Assembly (NCBI RefSeq): GCF_039537965.1
Contig: NZ_BAABBM010000001.1
Span: 1-64,000, forward strand
Reading direction: 5' to 3'
Source: Sphingomonas limnosediminicola
Lineage (GTDB): Bacteria > Pseudomonadota > Alphaproteobacteria > Sphingomonadales > Sphingomonadaceae
Length of the DNA: 64,000 nucleotides
Shown: positions 57,516-64,000 of the stretch, in pieces
Layout of the letters: the number at the start of each line of letters is the position of its first letter
Position numbering within the stretch: the first letter of the stretch is position 1
Position numbers and translations under genes: made by a program
Notes under the pieces: generated by a model
Told to the model about the DNA's origin: nothing
Database searches by the model: none
Seen by the model: the letters and a program-made list of their open reading frames with translations, nothing else

Positions 57516-57980
57516 ATGGCGACTGCTCTTGTCGACCTTTATGGCGGCAGTGAACTACCCTTCGACCGGATCATTCTTCCGGAAGGCTATCGGCCATCCG
57601 ACGGCGAAGAATTCATGTGCGGCAAGCACCGTGCATATTTCCTGAGAAAATTGAAGGCCTGGAAAGAGGCGATCGTCGAGGAGTCTCGCCAGACAATGGC
57701 GCAGCTCCAGGTCGACTCGCTTCGCGAGCCTGACATTGCCGACCGAGCGTCGAGCGAAACCGATTGGTCGATCGAGCTTCGCACTCGCGACCGGCAACGT
57801 AAGCTTATCTCGAAGATCGATTGCGCGATCCGTCGCCTCTACGAGGGCGAATATGGCTATTGCGATGTGACTGGCGAGCCGATCTCTCTAGCGCGTCTCG
57901 AGGCCCGTCCGATCGCGACCATGACCCTCGAAGCGCAAGAGCGCCACGAGCGGATCGAGCGCGTTTCGCGCGACGATTGA
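57516..57980 (+). CDS. dksA: DksA/TraR family transcription factor
   Basis: A 154-residue DksA that binds RNA polymerase through its secondary channel and, with ppGpp, resets transcription of rRNA and amino-acid genes. Coiled-coil tip: EPDIADRASSETDWSIEL carries the DxxxDxA-like tip. The zinc-finger region CDVTGEPISLARLEARPIATMTLEAQERHE keeps only one of the four Cys of E. coli DksA. Such Cys-poor forms are known among alphaproteobacterial DksA-like proteins. Start 57516 has GGGGGAGG 4 bases upstream; the longer frame to 57465 is less likely. Confidence 0.9.
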   Translation: MATALVDLYGGSELPFDRIILPEGYRPSDGEEFMCGKHRAYFLRKLKAWKEAIVEESRQTMAQLQVDSLREPDIADRASSETDWSIELRTRDRQRKLISKIDCAIRRLYEGEYGYCDVTGEPISLARLEARPIATMTLEAQERHERIERVSRDD

Positions 57981-57989
57981 GTGGATCAG

Positions 57990-58015
57990 TGCGCGGCGAC
58001 TAAGGTCGCCGCGCA
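57990..58015 (+). terminator. Stem-loop after dksA
   Basis: TGCGCGGCGAC and GTCGCCGCGCA pair perfectly over 11 bp with a 4-base loop (TAAG), 9 bases after the dksA stop. It is followed by TAAAAAA rather than a T-run, so it may act as a 3' end protector or a weak terminator. Confidence 0.45.
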
Positions 58016-58016
58016 T

Positions 58017-58047
58017 AAAAAAGGCCGCCTCAGTGTGTGAGGTGGCC
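58017..58047 (-). terminator. Terminator overlapping the end of the small DUF465 gene
   Basis: On the minus strand GGCCACCTCA, a 5-base loop and TGAGGCGGCC pair with one mismatch, followed by TTTTTT. The stem includes the last four codons and the stop of the DUF465 gene at 58030, so termination is built into its coding end. Confidence 0.75.
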
Positions 58048-58194
58048 GGCCATTTCGTCCTTGAGCTTCAGCTTTTCCTTTTTCAGCCGGTGGAGAAGGT
58101 CTTCGTCGGGGTGGGCCCTGTGCTCTTCCTCTTCGATCAGAGAGTGAAGAGCCGCATGCTTTGACTCCAATTCCTCGACCATTGCCTTGTCCAT
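58030..58194 (-). CDS. DUF465 (YdcH-like) small protein
   Basis: A 54-residue helical protein: MDKAMVEELESKHAALHSLI, then EEEEHRAHPDEDLLHRLKKE and KLKLKDEMAGHLTH, the YdcH/SlyX-like DUF465 pattern with its KLKLKDE segment. AAAGGAA lies 8 bases upstream. A divergent second DUF465 gene begins 158 bases away. Its terminator overlaps its last codons. Function unknown. Confidence 0.85.
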   Translation of the reverse strand: MDKAMVEELESKHAALHSLIEEEEHRAHPDEDLLHRLKKEKLKLKDEMAGHLTH

Positions 58195-58352
58195 TGGTGC
58201 AGTTCCTTTCAGGCTAGTGTCACCACCGCGTAATAAAACACGAAACGCGCCGGATGTCTTGGGCCATTGCACCGCTCGGCGGGTCTTCGGCGCGCTTTGC
58301 CGATGACGGTAGTGAGTTTTCCGCAGGCCGTCTTTCGCCTAGGTGCACCCAG

Positions 58353-58550
58353 ATGAATGATGACGAACCGGCGACCGACCTCGACGCGTTGAAGGCCGAG
58401 CATCGCAGGCTGGACGAGGAAATCGCGCGACTTTTGGACGATCCCGACACCGACCAGCTTGAGATCGCCCGTCTCAAGCGGCGAAAGCTCCGGCTAAAGG
58501 ATCAGATCCAACAAATCCTTGATACACGGACTCCAGATATCATCGCCTGA
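58353..58550 (+). CDS. DUF465 (YdcH-like) small protein, second copy
   Basis: A 65-residue helical protein, MNDDEPATDLDALKAEHRRL, then DEEIARLLDDPDTDQLEIAR and KRRKLRLKDQIQQIL, matching the DUF465 pattern (LKxRKLxLKDxI). Start at 58353; the frame extends upstream to 58254, but this part is not family-like. It is divergent from the smaller DUF465 gene, forming a paralogous pair. Function unknown. Confidence 0.82.
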   Translation: MNDDEPATDLDALKAEHRRLDEEIARLLDDPDTDQLEIARLKRRKLRLKDQIQQILDTRTPDIIA

Positions 58551-58661
58551 ATCTGTCCCATTGTTGGACAATCAAGGCCCTCGCCACCGTCTCAGGGAGA
58601 GACAGACCGCCGCTGGAACAAGCCGGGCGAGCGAGTCGGACGTTTTCAGGGACAGGTAACG

Positions 58662-59165
58662 GTGGCACTTATGCTGACAATGAACGAATCGGAATTGCCC
58701 CAGTCACAGACGCGCATCACGTCGCGCCTGATCGACTCGCTCTACACGGAAGCGATGTTGCTGGCCGACGAGGCAAGGTCGTATTTTGACGATGCCGGCC
58801 GTGATGAGCGGCAGACGCTAGAACCTTTCGCGCGTGTCGGGTTCGCCTGCGAGTCGCTGAAGGTGACGACGCGCATCATGCATATCGTCGCATGGCTTCT
58901 GACCCAGCGCGCGATCGAGTCGGGTGAAATCGCTAATTTCGAAGGGCGACGGCCCGAGCGTCGGCTGGGTCATGCGCAGGAAAGCGATCCCGCTGTGGTC
59001 AATCAGTTGCCGGAGTCGGCGCAGAAGCTGATCAATAGTAGCGCCGAGCTATATGCGCGCATCAAGCGGATCGACGAAGGCACGCTGGAGACCGAAGTTC
59101 CGCAGAGCCCGGCGCGCGCGCTCATGGGCCGCCTAGAGCGTGGACTCGGCGGCCACAGCAGTTAA
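58662..59165 (+). CDS. DUF1465 / RcdA-like protein
   Basis: A 167-residue helical protein of the DUF1465 family. The Caulobacter member RcdA is an adaptor that brings CtrA and other substrates to ClpXP in the cell cycle. Recognised by SRLIDSLYTEAMLLADEARS (residues 21-41), FARVGFACESLKVTTRIMHIVAWLL near 57 and PESAQKLINSSAELYARIKR near 117. GTG at 58662 is used; ATGs at 58671 and 58680 are possible. The role here is inferred from the family. Confidence 0.8.
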   Translation: MALMLTMNESELPQSQTRITSRLIDSLYTEAMLLADEARSYFDDAGRDERQTLEPFARVGFACESLKVTTRIMHIVAWLLTQRAIESGEIANFEGRRPERRLGHAQESDPAVVNQLPESAQKLINSSAELYARIKRIDEGTLETEVPQSPARALMGRLERGLGGHSS

Positions 59166-59177
59166 CAACGCCGCTTA

Positions 59178-60320
59178 ATGCGGCCCTTCACTTTCAATCC
59201 CGGACCGCGGCTTTTGGCCGGAGCGGACCAGGCCGCGTCGGTTGCCGAGCTTCTGCCCGAGGGTCCGTGTCTGCTGGTGACAGATGCCGACCTGCTAAGG
59301 CTTGGTCTCGTCGATGCATACCGCGACGCAATTGGTGGGACGCGCGCGCTGACGATCTTCGATTCCGTCGAAGCCGATCCGTCCAAAGAAACATTGCTCG
59401 AGGCGGTCGAGGCGGGGCGTGCTTGCGACGCGGCTTCAGTCGTCGCGGTGGGCGGCGGAAGTCCGATGGATGTCGCGAAACTTGCGGCCTACCTGCTAGG
59501 ATCAGGCGACAATCTCGACGAGATTTGGGGCGTCGGGGTCGCGAAGGGGAGGCGCCTTCCGCTTGCTCTCGTGCCGACAACCGCCGGCACCGGATCTGAA
59601 GCCACGCCGATCTCGGTGATCACCTGCGAAGGCGGCGTGAAGCTTGCCGTCAATTCGGCGCCCTTGATTGCGGATTGGGCGGTTCTGGATGCCACGCTCA
59701 CGCTCGGCCTGCCGGCGCACGTCACTGCTGCCACCGGCATCGATGCCATCGTCCATGCGGTTGAGGCCTATACGTCGGCGCGATTGAAAAACCCGTTATC
59801 CGATGCGCTGGCGCGCGAGGCGCTGCGGCTGCTGAATGGCAGTCTGCTGACGGTGATCGAACAACCCCAGGATCTCGAAGCTCGCTCGGCGATGTTGCTG
59901 GGCGCGCATCTGGCGGGACTCGCCTTCTCGAACGCGCCAGTCGCAGGGGTTCATGCACTCGCTTATCCGCTCGGTGGGCTGCACCACCTGCCGCACGGTC
60001 TGACCAACGCCCTAATGTTGCGCCACGTCCTTGCCCATAATCTGGAGGCGGCTCGCGACCATTATGCGCAATTGGCCGAGATCCTTGTTCCGGATTGCGC
60101 GGGGCAGGGAAGCCAGGCGCGCGCCGCGCTGCTCATTGAACGGCTCGACCAACTTGCCCGAAGCAGCGGTCTCGCGCTCCGCCTGCGCGACCACGGGGTC
60201 GCGTTCGATGAGGCGCCGACTCTCGCGCGCGAAGCGATGAAGCAGACGCGTCTGCTCGTGAACAACCCGTGTGAAATTAGTGAAAGCGATGCCCAGCGGC
60301 TCTACGAGGCCGCCTGGTGA
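59178..60320 (+). CDS. Iron-containing alcohol dehydrogenase
   Basis: A 380-residue group III, iron-dependent ADH that oxidises alcohols or reduces aldehydes with NAD(P). NAD motif VVAVGGGSPMDVAKLAAYL near 93, PTTAGTGSEATPISV near 133, and metal ligands in IDAIVHAVEAYTS near 188 (Asp and His region) and GVHALAYPLGGLHHLPHGLTNAL near 257 (three His). Substrate unknown; maleylacetate reductase or lactaldehyde reductase types resemble this. It overlaps the thioesterase by 4 bases. Confidence 0.9.
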   Translation: MRPFTFNPGPRLLAGADQAASVAELLPEGPCLLVTDADLLRLGLVDAYRDAIGGTRALTIFDSVEADPSKETLLEAVEAGRACDAASVVAVGGGSPMDVAKLAAYLLGSGDNLDEIWGVGVAKGRRLPLALVPTTAGTGSEATPISVITCEGGVKLAVNSAPLIADWAVLDATLTLGLPAHVTAATGIDAIVHAVEAYTSARLKNPLSDALAREALRLLNGSLLTVIEQPQDLEARSAMLLGAHLAGLAFSNAPVAGVHALAYPLGGLHHLPHGLTNALMLRHVLAHNLEAARDHYAQLAEILVPDCAGQGSQARAALLIERLDQLARSSGLALRLRDHGVAFDEAPTLAREAMKQTRLLVNNPCEISESDAQRLYEAAW

Positions 60321-60748
60321 GCCGGGAAGAACCGGCGGACCGATCCGCATTCAAGGTTTGGCGTCGGCTCACCACGAGGTGGGCCGACAATGATGCCTAC
60401 GGCCACGTCAACAACACGGTCTACTATGAGTGGTTCGATACGGCGGTGAACGCCTGGATGGTCGAGCAGGACATGCTCGATATCGAGCACGGCGATCCAA
60501 TCGGCCTCGTCGTCGAGACGCGCTGCAACTACTTCGCACCACTCGCATTTCCGGAGGATGTCGAGGTTGGATTAGCGGTCGCTAGTCTCGGGCGTTCGAG
60601 CATCCGTTATCGAATTGGAATCTTCGCCGTCGGCGGAGACCGAGCGGCGGCTCAGGGCGAATTCGTCCACGTTGTCGTCGATCGCGCAGGGCGAAGGCCC
60701 GCGGAAATACCGCCAGCATGGCGGCAATCACTAGAAGCGATCAGTTAG
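60317..60748 (+). CDS. Acyl-CoA thioesterase, 4HBT/YbgC-like
   Basis: A 143-residue hot-dog thioesterase. Catalytic region TRWADNDAYGHVNNTVYYEW near residue 20 (Asp in DNDAYGHVNN is the family active site) and ETRCNYFAPLAFPEDVEVGL near 69. GTG start overlaps the dehydrogenase stop (GTGA), so likely co-translated. Its end overlaps the convergent nitronate monooxygenase gene by 8 bases. Acyl chain preference not visible. Confidence 0.9.
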   Translation: MSREEPADRSAFKVWRRLTTRWADNDAYGHVNNTVYYEWFDTAVNAWMVEQDMLDIEHGDPIGLVVETRCNYFAPLAFPEDVEVGLAVASLGRSSIRYRIGIFAVGGDRAAAQGEFVHVVVDRAGRRPAEIPPAWRQSLEAIS

Positions 60749-61703
60749 CGCAGATCCGGGCTTTGGCGGCTTCATATTGCGCTGCGAGAAGGTCGATATA
60801 GTCCGCGGCGGGCTGCACCCGGTCGATCACGCCAATTCCCTGGCCCGAGCCCCAGATGTCACGCCAGGCTTTCGCTTTCGCACCACCTTCCGAACCGAAC
60901 TTCATCGTGTCGAGATTGCCTGCAGCGAGATTGTCCGGGTCCAACCCGGCGTTGACGATCGATGAACGCAGGTAATTGCCGTGAACACCGGTGAAGAGAT
61001 CGCTGTACACGATGTCCGCGGCGCGACTGTCGACAATCGATTGCTTGTACGGATCGGAAGCATTCGCCTCGTCCGTCGCAATGAAGGGTGATCCGATGTA
61101 GGCGAGATCGGCGCCGGCGGCTTGCGCGGCCAGCACGGCTCCGCCGCTGGCGATAGATCCGGAAAGGATCAGCGGTCCTTCAAACCATTGCCGGATCTCT
61201 TGAACCAAAGCGAAGGGGGACCAGCGGCCCGCGTGACCGCCTGCTCCCGCGGCGACGGCGATGATTCCGTCTGCGCCTTTCTCGATCGCCTTACGGGCGA
61301 AGCGGTCGTCGATGACATCGTGAAGCGTGATGCCACCCCACGAATGGACCGCTTCATTCAGCTCCACGCGCGCACCCAGCGAAGTAATGACGATCGGCAC
61401 CTTCCACTTTGCGCAGACCTCCATGTCATGCTGAAACCGATCGTTGGAGCGGTGCACGATTTGGTTGACGGCAAATGGCGCCGCCGGACGCTCTGGATGG
61501 TCGCGATCCCATGCGGCCAGCGCTTCGGTTACCTCGTGCATCCATTCGTCGAGCTTCGTGTCAGGACGAGCATTTAGGGATGGGAAGCTGCCGACGACGC
61601 CCGAAGTGCATTGGGCAATGACAAGCTTCGGGTTCGAAACGATGAAGAGCGGGGCCGCGATGACCGGGATGCGCAGGCGCTGAAGGATCGGCGGCAGGCT
61701 CAA
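60741..61703 (-). CDS. Nitronate monooxygenase (2-nitropropane dioxygenase-like)
   Basis: A 320-residue FMN TIM-barrel enzyme of the NMO/enoyl-ACP reductase II type. Typical elements: IPVIAAPLFIVSNPKLVIAQ near 12, VVGSFPSLNARP near 36, GADGIIAVAAGAGGHAGRW near 145 (FMN phosphate region, catalytic His), LILSGSIASGGAVLAAQAAGADLAYIGSPFIAT near 178. It is three bases downstream of the epimerase stop, so probably co-transcribed. Overlaps the thioesterase 3' end. Confidence 0.9.
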   Translation of the reverse strand: MSLPPILQRLRIPVIAAPLFIVSNPKLVIAQCTSGVVGSFPSLNARPDTKLDEWMHEVTEALAAWDRDHPERPAAPFAVNQIVHRSNDRFQHDMEVCAKWKVPIVITSLGARVELNEAVHSWGGITLHDVIDDRFARKAIEKGADGIIAVAAGAGGHAGRWSPFALVQEIRQWFEGPLILSGSIASGGAVLAAQAAGADLAYIGSPFIATDEANASDPYKQSIVDSRAADIVYSDLFTGVHGNYLRSSIVNAGLDPDNLAAGNLDTMKFGSEGGAKAKAWRDIWGSGQGIGVIDRVQPAADYIDLLAAQYEAAKARICAN

Positions 61704-61706
61704 GCG

Positions 61707-62705
61707 TCAGACTCTGTGATAATCGCGGTACCAGGCGACGAAGCGCGGCACGCCCTCGTCGATACTGGTCGTTGGTGCAAAGCCGTGGTCGCGCTGGATG
61801 GCGCTGATGTCGGCAAAAGTGTCTTTGACGTCGCCGATCTGCATCGGCTTGGGGTCGAGGATCGCCGTTTTCCCGGTCGCTTCCTCCAGCAGCTGAACGA
61901 CACGCATAAGGTCTTCGCTGCGGCTGTTTCCGATGTTGTAGAGTGCATGTGGCGAAATGCTACCGCCGGCTTTTTCCGATCCATCGTCGGCGGGCGGGCC
62001 GTCCAGGCAGGCGATTACACCGCGCACGATGTCGTCAACGTAGGTGAAGTCCCGCCGCATCTCGCCGCGGTTGAAAAGCGGCACCGGCTGGCCCGCGAAC
62101 AGCGCCCTGGTGAAGATCCACATTGCCATGTCTGGACGGCCCCATGGACCGTAGACGGTGAAGAACCGCAAACCGGTCAAAGGCAGTCGGTAGGTGTTCG
62201 CGTAGGATTCGCTGAGCAGTTCGTCAGCCTTCTTCGTGGCCGCATAGAGTGAGAGCGGGTGATCGACGCGGTCCTCGACCCGGAATGGTAGATCCTTGTT
62301 TCCGCCGTAGACCGACGAGGAGGAAGCGTAGACCATGTGCTTGGTCTGCAGGGAGCGCGCCAGCTCCAGCATGTTGCAGTGGCCGACGAGGTTGGACTGC
62401 ACATAAGCTTGCGGATTTTCGAGACTGTAGCGAACCCCAGCCTGCGCCCCGAGATGGACGATCCGGTCGATCGGACGCGCGTCCGCGACCTTATTCAGTG
62501 CGTCGGCATCGGCGAAATCGACGCGCTCGAAACGGAAGCGGTTGCCATATTGCCGCGCCAGGTTGTCCAGCCGCGCCTGCTTGAGCGACGGATCGTAATA
62601 GTCATTGAGATTGTCGATCCCGATGACCTCTTCACCGCGTTCGAGAAGTGCGCGCGAGGTGGTTGCGCCGATGAAACCTGCAGCACCGGTGACGAGAACA
62701 GCCAT
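61707..62705 (-). CDS. UDP-glucuronate 4-epimerase-like SDR
   Basis: A 332-residue extended short-chain dehydrogenase/epimerase. NAD motif VLVTGAAGFIGATTSRALLE near 3, GIDNLNDYYDPSLKQARL near 29 (the YYDxxLKxxR signature of UDP-glucuronate 4-epimerases), HLGAQAGVRYSLENPQAYV near 83, SSSVYGGN near 126 and catalytic YAATK near 148. Likely converts UDP-glucuronate to UDP-galacturonate for a surface glycan. I chose the start at 62705; 62717 is also possible. Followed by nitronate monooxygenase. Confidence 0.9.
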   Translation of the reverse strand: MAVLVTGAAGFIGATTSRALLERGEEVIGIDNLNDYYDPSLKQARLDNLARQYGNRFRFERVDFADADALNKVADARPIDRIVHLGAQAGVRYSLENPQAYVQSNLVGHCNMLELARSLQTKHMVYASSSSVYGGNKDLPFRVEDRVDHPLSLYAATKKADELLSESYANTYRLPLTGLRFFTVYGPWGRPDMAMWIFTRALFAGQPVPLFNRGEMRRDFTYVDDIVRGVIACLDGPPADDGSEKAGGSISPHALYNIGNSRSEDLMRVVQLLEEATGKTAILDPKPMQIGDVKDTFADISAIQRDHGFAPTTSIDEGVPRFVAWYRDYHRV

Positions 62706-62758
62706 GGCCCGTCCCATAGGGGGTGCAGCCGCGCGCAGAAAGGCCCTAGAGCGCAGGC

Positions 62759-64000
62759 GTGAATCGCAGCTGGACCTTCGCCATCGACCGTGGCGGTACC
62801 TTCACCGATGTCGTTGCGCGCTCGTCGGATGGAAGGACGCGCGTCGAGAAGCTGCTGTCGGAGAATCCGGGCCAATATGAGGATGCGGCGCTCGAGGCGG
62901 TTCGACGGGTGCTCGCGGAGGAAGGCGGTTCGGTCGCCGAGGTGCGGATGGGCACCACGGTTGCGACGAATGCACTGCTCGAGCGGAAGGGCGAGCGGGT
63001 CGCACTGGCGATCACGCGAGGGTTCGGTGACGCACTGCGGATCGGCTATCAGGCGCGGCCAAACATCTTTGCCCGGCATATCGTTCTGCCTTCGATGCTG
63101 TACGAGCAGGTGGTCGAGATCAACGAGCGTGTCGGTGGCGATGGAGACGTGCTGGCCGAGCTGGATGAAGGGCAGACCCGAAATGCCTTGGCAGGCGTAC
63201 GGGCGTCTGGGATTGATGCGCTTGCAATCATCCTCATGCACGGCTGGCGGTTCACCGATCATGAGGCACGAGTCGCGGCGATCGCACGGGAACTCGGCTT
63301 TTCGCAGGTCTCCGTCAGCCACGAGGTCGCGCCGCTCATCAAGCTGATCGGGCGCGGCGATACGACTGTGGTCGATGCTTATCTTTCGCCTGTGCTCCGG
63401 CGGTACATCGATCGCGTCGCCGCCGGTTTGGATGCGGAGACCGGGCTTCACTTCATGCAGTCGAACGGCGGGCTAGCCGAGGCGAGCGCGTTCAGGGGCA
63501 AGGACGCTATTCTTTCGGGCCCGGCCGGGGGTGTCGTGGGCATGGTCGCAGCAAGCAAGGCGCATGGCGGCGACAGGCTCATCGGCTTCGACATGGGCGG
63601 AACATCCACAGATGTCTCGCACTACGCCGGGTCGTACGAGCTGGCGGACGAAAGCGTGGTCGCTGGTGTGCGCATCCGCGCCCCAATGATGCAGATTCAT
63701 ACCGTCGCGGCCGGGGGTGGATCGATCTGCCGGTTTGATGGCATGCGATTCCGGGTCGGGCCGGAATCGGCGGGCGCGAACCCTGGTCCGGCCTGTTATC
63801 GCAACGGCGGGCCGCTTACCGTCACTGACTGCAACCTGTTTCTCGGTCGAATCGATCCCGAGCATTTCCCAAAGGTGTTTGGGCCTAACGGAGATCAGCC
63901 GCTGGACCACGCCATGTCCGAAAAGCGTCTGCAAGAAGTTGCGGATTTGCTCGGCGGCTCGAAGAGCCATGCGGAGATCGCCGAGGGATTCCTCGACATC
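62759..64000 (+). CDS. 5-oxoprolinase / hydantoinase family protein (partial, runs off window)
   Basis: The first 414 residues of a large ATP-dependent amidohydrolase of the HyuA/5-oxoprolinase type, still open at 64000. N-terminus [20 protein letters not shown] is typical of fused eukaryote-like 5-oxoprolinases. Further motifs: [20 protein letters not shown] near 62, [14 protein letters not shown] near 251, [15 protein letters not shown] near 277, and [14 protein letters not shown] near 315. Start is GTG at 62759. It begins 54 bases from the divergent epimerase start. Whether it is one fused polypeptide or HyuA only cannot be told. Confidence 0.9.
   Translation, partial: MNRSWTFAIDRGGTFTDVVARSSDGRTRVEKLLSENPGQYEDAALEAVRRVLAEEGGSVAEVRMGTTVATNALLERKGERVALAITRGFGDALRIGYQARPNIFARHIVLPSMLYEQVVEINERVGGDGDVLAELDEGQTRNALAGVRASGIDALAIILMHGWRFTDHEARVAAIARELGFSQVSVSHEVAPLIKLIGRGDTTVVDAYLSPVLRRYIDRVAAGLDAETGLHFMQSNGGLAEASAFRGKDAILSGPAGGVVGMVAASKAHGGDRLIGFDMGGTSTDVSHYAGSYELADESVVAGVRIRAPMMQIHTVAAGGGSICRFDGMRFRVGPESAGANPGPACYRNGGPLTVTDCNLFLGRIDPEHFPKVFGPNGDQPLDHAMSEKRLQEVADLLGGSKSHAEIAEGFLDI

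Overview
The window looks like a chromosomal piece of an alphaproteobacterium of the order Sphingomonadales (Sphingomonas-like). This rests on high GC, a split glycine decarboxylase behind a glycine riboswitch, a TPR-sulfotransferase beside a TonB-dependent receptor, an alphaproteobacterial Tad (cpa) cluster, a DUF1465/RcdA-type protein and a petABC cytochrome bc1 operon. The assignment comes from gene content and recognised protein families, not from any search.

Layout. (1) 1-10.2 kb is an accessory region. It holds a surface-glycan-like group (FkbM methyltransferase, GtrB-like glycosyltransferase, second methyltransferase, acyltransferase), an amidohydrolase, a CPBP protease, a small lipoprotein and unknown membrane proteins. 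Three genes in the first 4 kb are each broken by one single-base indel. About ten copies of a short hairpin repeat lie between the genes, all recognised copies in the same orientation. (2) 10.4-14.6 kb is an overlapping set of an APC amino-acid permease, an MHS-type MFS transporter and a polytopic membrane protein. (3) 14.7-18.3 kb has glutamine synthetase, a 26-residue membrane peptide with its own terminator, MreB and two small proteins. (4) 18.5-21.4 kb is petABC. (5) 21.5-29.4 kb has a Gly/Tyr-rich lipoprotein, a MaoC protein, a TPR-sulfotransferase plus TonB receptor, PAP2 phosphatase, YchF and an alternative oxidase. (6) 29.4-36.8 kb has a 2OG-Fe(II) oxygenase coupled to pth, rplY with a strong terminator, two TraB/GumN paralogues, and glyQS. 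(7) 36.9-43.9 kb is a Tad pilus cluster in the order cpaA-B-C-D-E-tadB-tadC, with no cpaF/tadA ATPase and no pilin gene. (8) 43.9-47.3 kb has a DauA-like oxidase, rnhA, ispH and a lipoprotein. (9) 47.4-54.0 kb is the glycine cleavage operon (tandem riboswitch, gcvT, gcvH, a methyltransferase, gcvPA, gcvPB) followed by a CcdC/DUF1453-like protein and a DUF938 methyltransferase. (10) 54.1-64 kb has two PilZ proteins, a retropepsin-like protease, surE, dksA, two DUF465 proteins, a DUF1465/RcdA-like protein, Fe-alcohol dehydrogenase, thioesterase, nitronate monooxygenase, nucleotide-sugar epimerase, and the start of a 5-oxoprolinase/hydantoinase gene cut by the window end.

How the genes work together. 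petABC (complex III) and the alternative oxidase imply a branched quinol-oxidising respiratory chain. The glycine cleavage operon makes methylene-tetrahydrofolate from glycine and is probably switched on by glycine. The Tad genes make an envelope-spanning pilus machine that needs an ATPase from elsewhere. The most unusual features are the one-orientation hairpin repeat family of the first 10 kb with its gene-repeat-gene layout, the cluster of frameshifts, the Tad locus without its motor, and extra genes inside or coupled to housekeeping operons (methyltransferase in gcv, 2OG oxygenase on pth).
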